Shown piece after piece: positions 63,811 through 64,000 of a stretch of DNA of 64,000 nucleotides. The stretch spans positions 496,001 to 560,000 of the forward strand of contig NZ_FOMO01000003.1 in the NCBI RefSeq assembly GCF_900112645.1. Reading direction: 5' to 3'. Under the pieces are notes generated by a model. It worked only from the letters and a program-made list of their open reading frames with translations. It searched no databases and was not told the origin of the DNA. The first letter of the stretch is position 1, and each line of letters starts with the position of its first letter. This DNA is from Phytopseudomonas straminea. GTDB lineage: Bacteria > Pseudomonadota > Gammaproteobacteria > Pseudomonadales > Pseudomonadaceae. Both the position numbers and the translations under genes were made by a program.

Positions 63811-64000
63811 TGGCCGAGTCGGAAAGCGGTGCCGACAAGAGCGAGGAACCCACGGAGAAACGCCGCCGGGAATCTCGTGAAAAAGGGCAGATCGCCCGCT
63901 CCAAGGAGCTCAACACCTTCGCCATCATGCTGGCCGGCACTGGCGGGCTGCTGGCCACCGGTGGCTCGATCGGCAATGCCATGCTGGAAATCATGCGCGG
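63810..64000 (+). CDS. flhB: Flagellar export protein FlhB, N-terminal part
   Basis: FlhB sets export-substrate specificity through autocleavage of its cytoplasmic domain. The window holds the first 63 codons, with the hallmark DKSEEPTEKRRRESREKGQIARSKEL and the beginning of the first membrane span. The frame runs off the end of the window, so length and the NPTH cleavage motif cannot be checked. Confidence 0.92.
   Translation, partial: MAESESGADKSEEPTEKRRRESREKGQIARSKELNTFAIMLAGTGGLLATGGSIGNAMLEIMR

Overview
The window reads as chromosome from a fluorescent-lineage Pseudomonas (Gammaproteobacteria), not assignable to species here. GC content and coding density are high. The cob operon has the order known from P. 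aeruginosa. The flagellar block carries hsbA-hsbR-hptB between fliJ and fliK, as in many non-aeruginosa pseudomonads. Pseudomonas-type REP hairpins (core GTGGGAGCGGGCCATGCCCG) are scattered between genes. No rRNA, tRNA, insertion sequence, prophage or CRISPR array was seen.

Layout. (1) 1-6.1 kb: a CheV coupling protein, a SprT-type metalloprotease, a DnaJ-related protein, the tRNA thiolase TtcA, a 3-methyladenine glycosylase, a sirtuin deacylase and two NlpC/P60 lipoproteins. (2) 6.1-15.4 kb: a sigma70-like promoter and a cobalamin riboswitch, then a tightly coupled ten-gene late cobalamin operon (cobO, cobB, bluB, cobD, cobC, cobQ, cobP, cobT, alpha-ribazole phosphatase, cobV). (3) 15.4-30 kb: MarR regulator plus MFS pump, periplasmic glutathione peroxidase, a FadL-type porin, a degenerate lysozyme-like protein, a DapA paralogue, RNase D and YcgL, then a run of housekeeping genes. 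It includes a secreted protein made of six identical 14-residue repeats (26180-26554), and ends with RNA methyltransferase, HNH nuclease and oligopeptidase B. (4) 30-44.4 kb: small membrane proteins, a class II amidotransferase, a MoxR ATPase/vWA pair with a GFA protein between them, a DUF748 protein, cysK, a DMT exporter, a YncD/PqqU-like TonB receptor, an Aer-type receptor with a candidate FliA promoter, a DTW-domain tRNA enzyme and a pirin. (5) 44.4-49.3 kb: mlaA with an alpha/beta hydrolase, a GH17 membrane protein and a ComEA-like protein. (6) 49.4-64 kb: fliEFGHIJ-hsbA-hsbR-hptB-fliKLMNOPQR-flhB (flhB runs off the end), with sigma54-type -24/-12 elements ahead of fliE, fliK and fliL.

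How the parts work together. The cob operon adenosylates and amidates cobyrinate, makes the lower ligand (BluB, CobT), attaches the aminopropanol arm (CobC, CobD, CobP) and joins the two halves (CobV). Its riboswitch closes the feedback loop. The flagellar block encodes the MS ring, C ring, export ATPase, export gate and hook-length ruler. The embedded HptB-HsbR-HsbA relay links export and FlgM control to surface/biofilm signalling, and CheV and Aer supply chemosensory input.

Most promising for something new: the six-copy perfect peptide repeat. Its codons differ synonymously at 12 of 14 positions while the peptide never changes, which points to selection on each repeat unit of an exported peptide or precursor of unknown function. 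Second tier: the lysozyme-like protein that has lost its catalytic Glu, the nested dyads at 40881-40952, and several very small conserved-looking genes.
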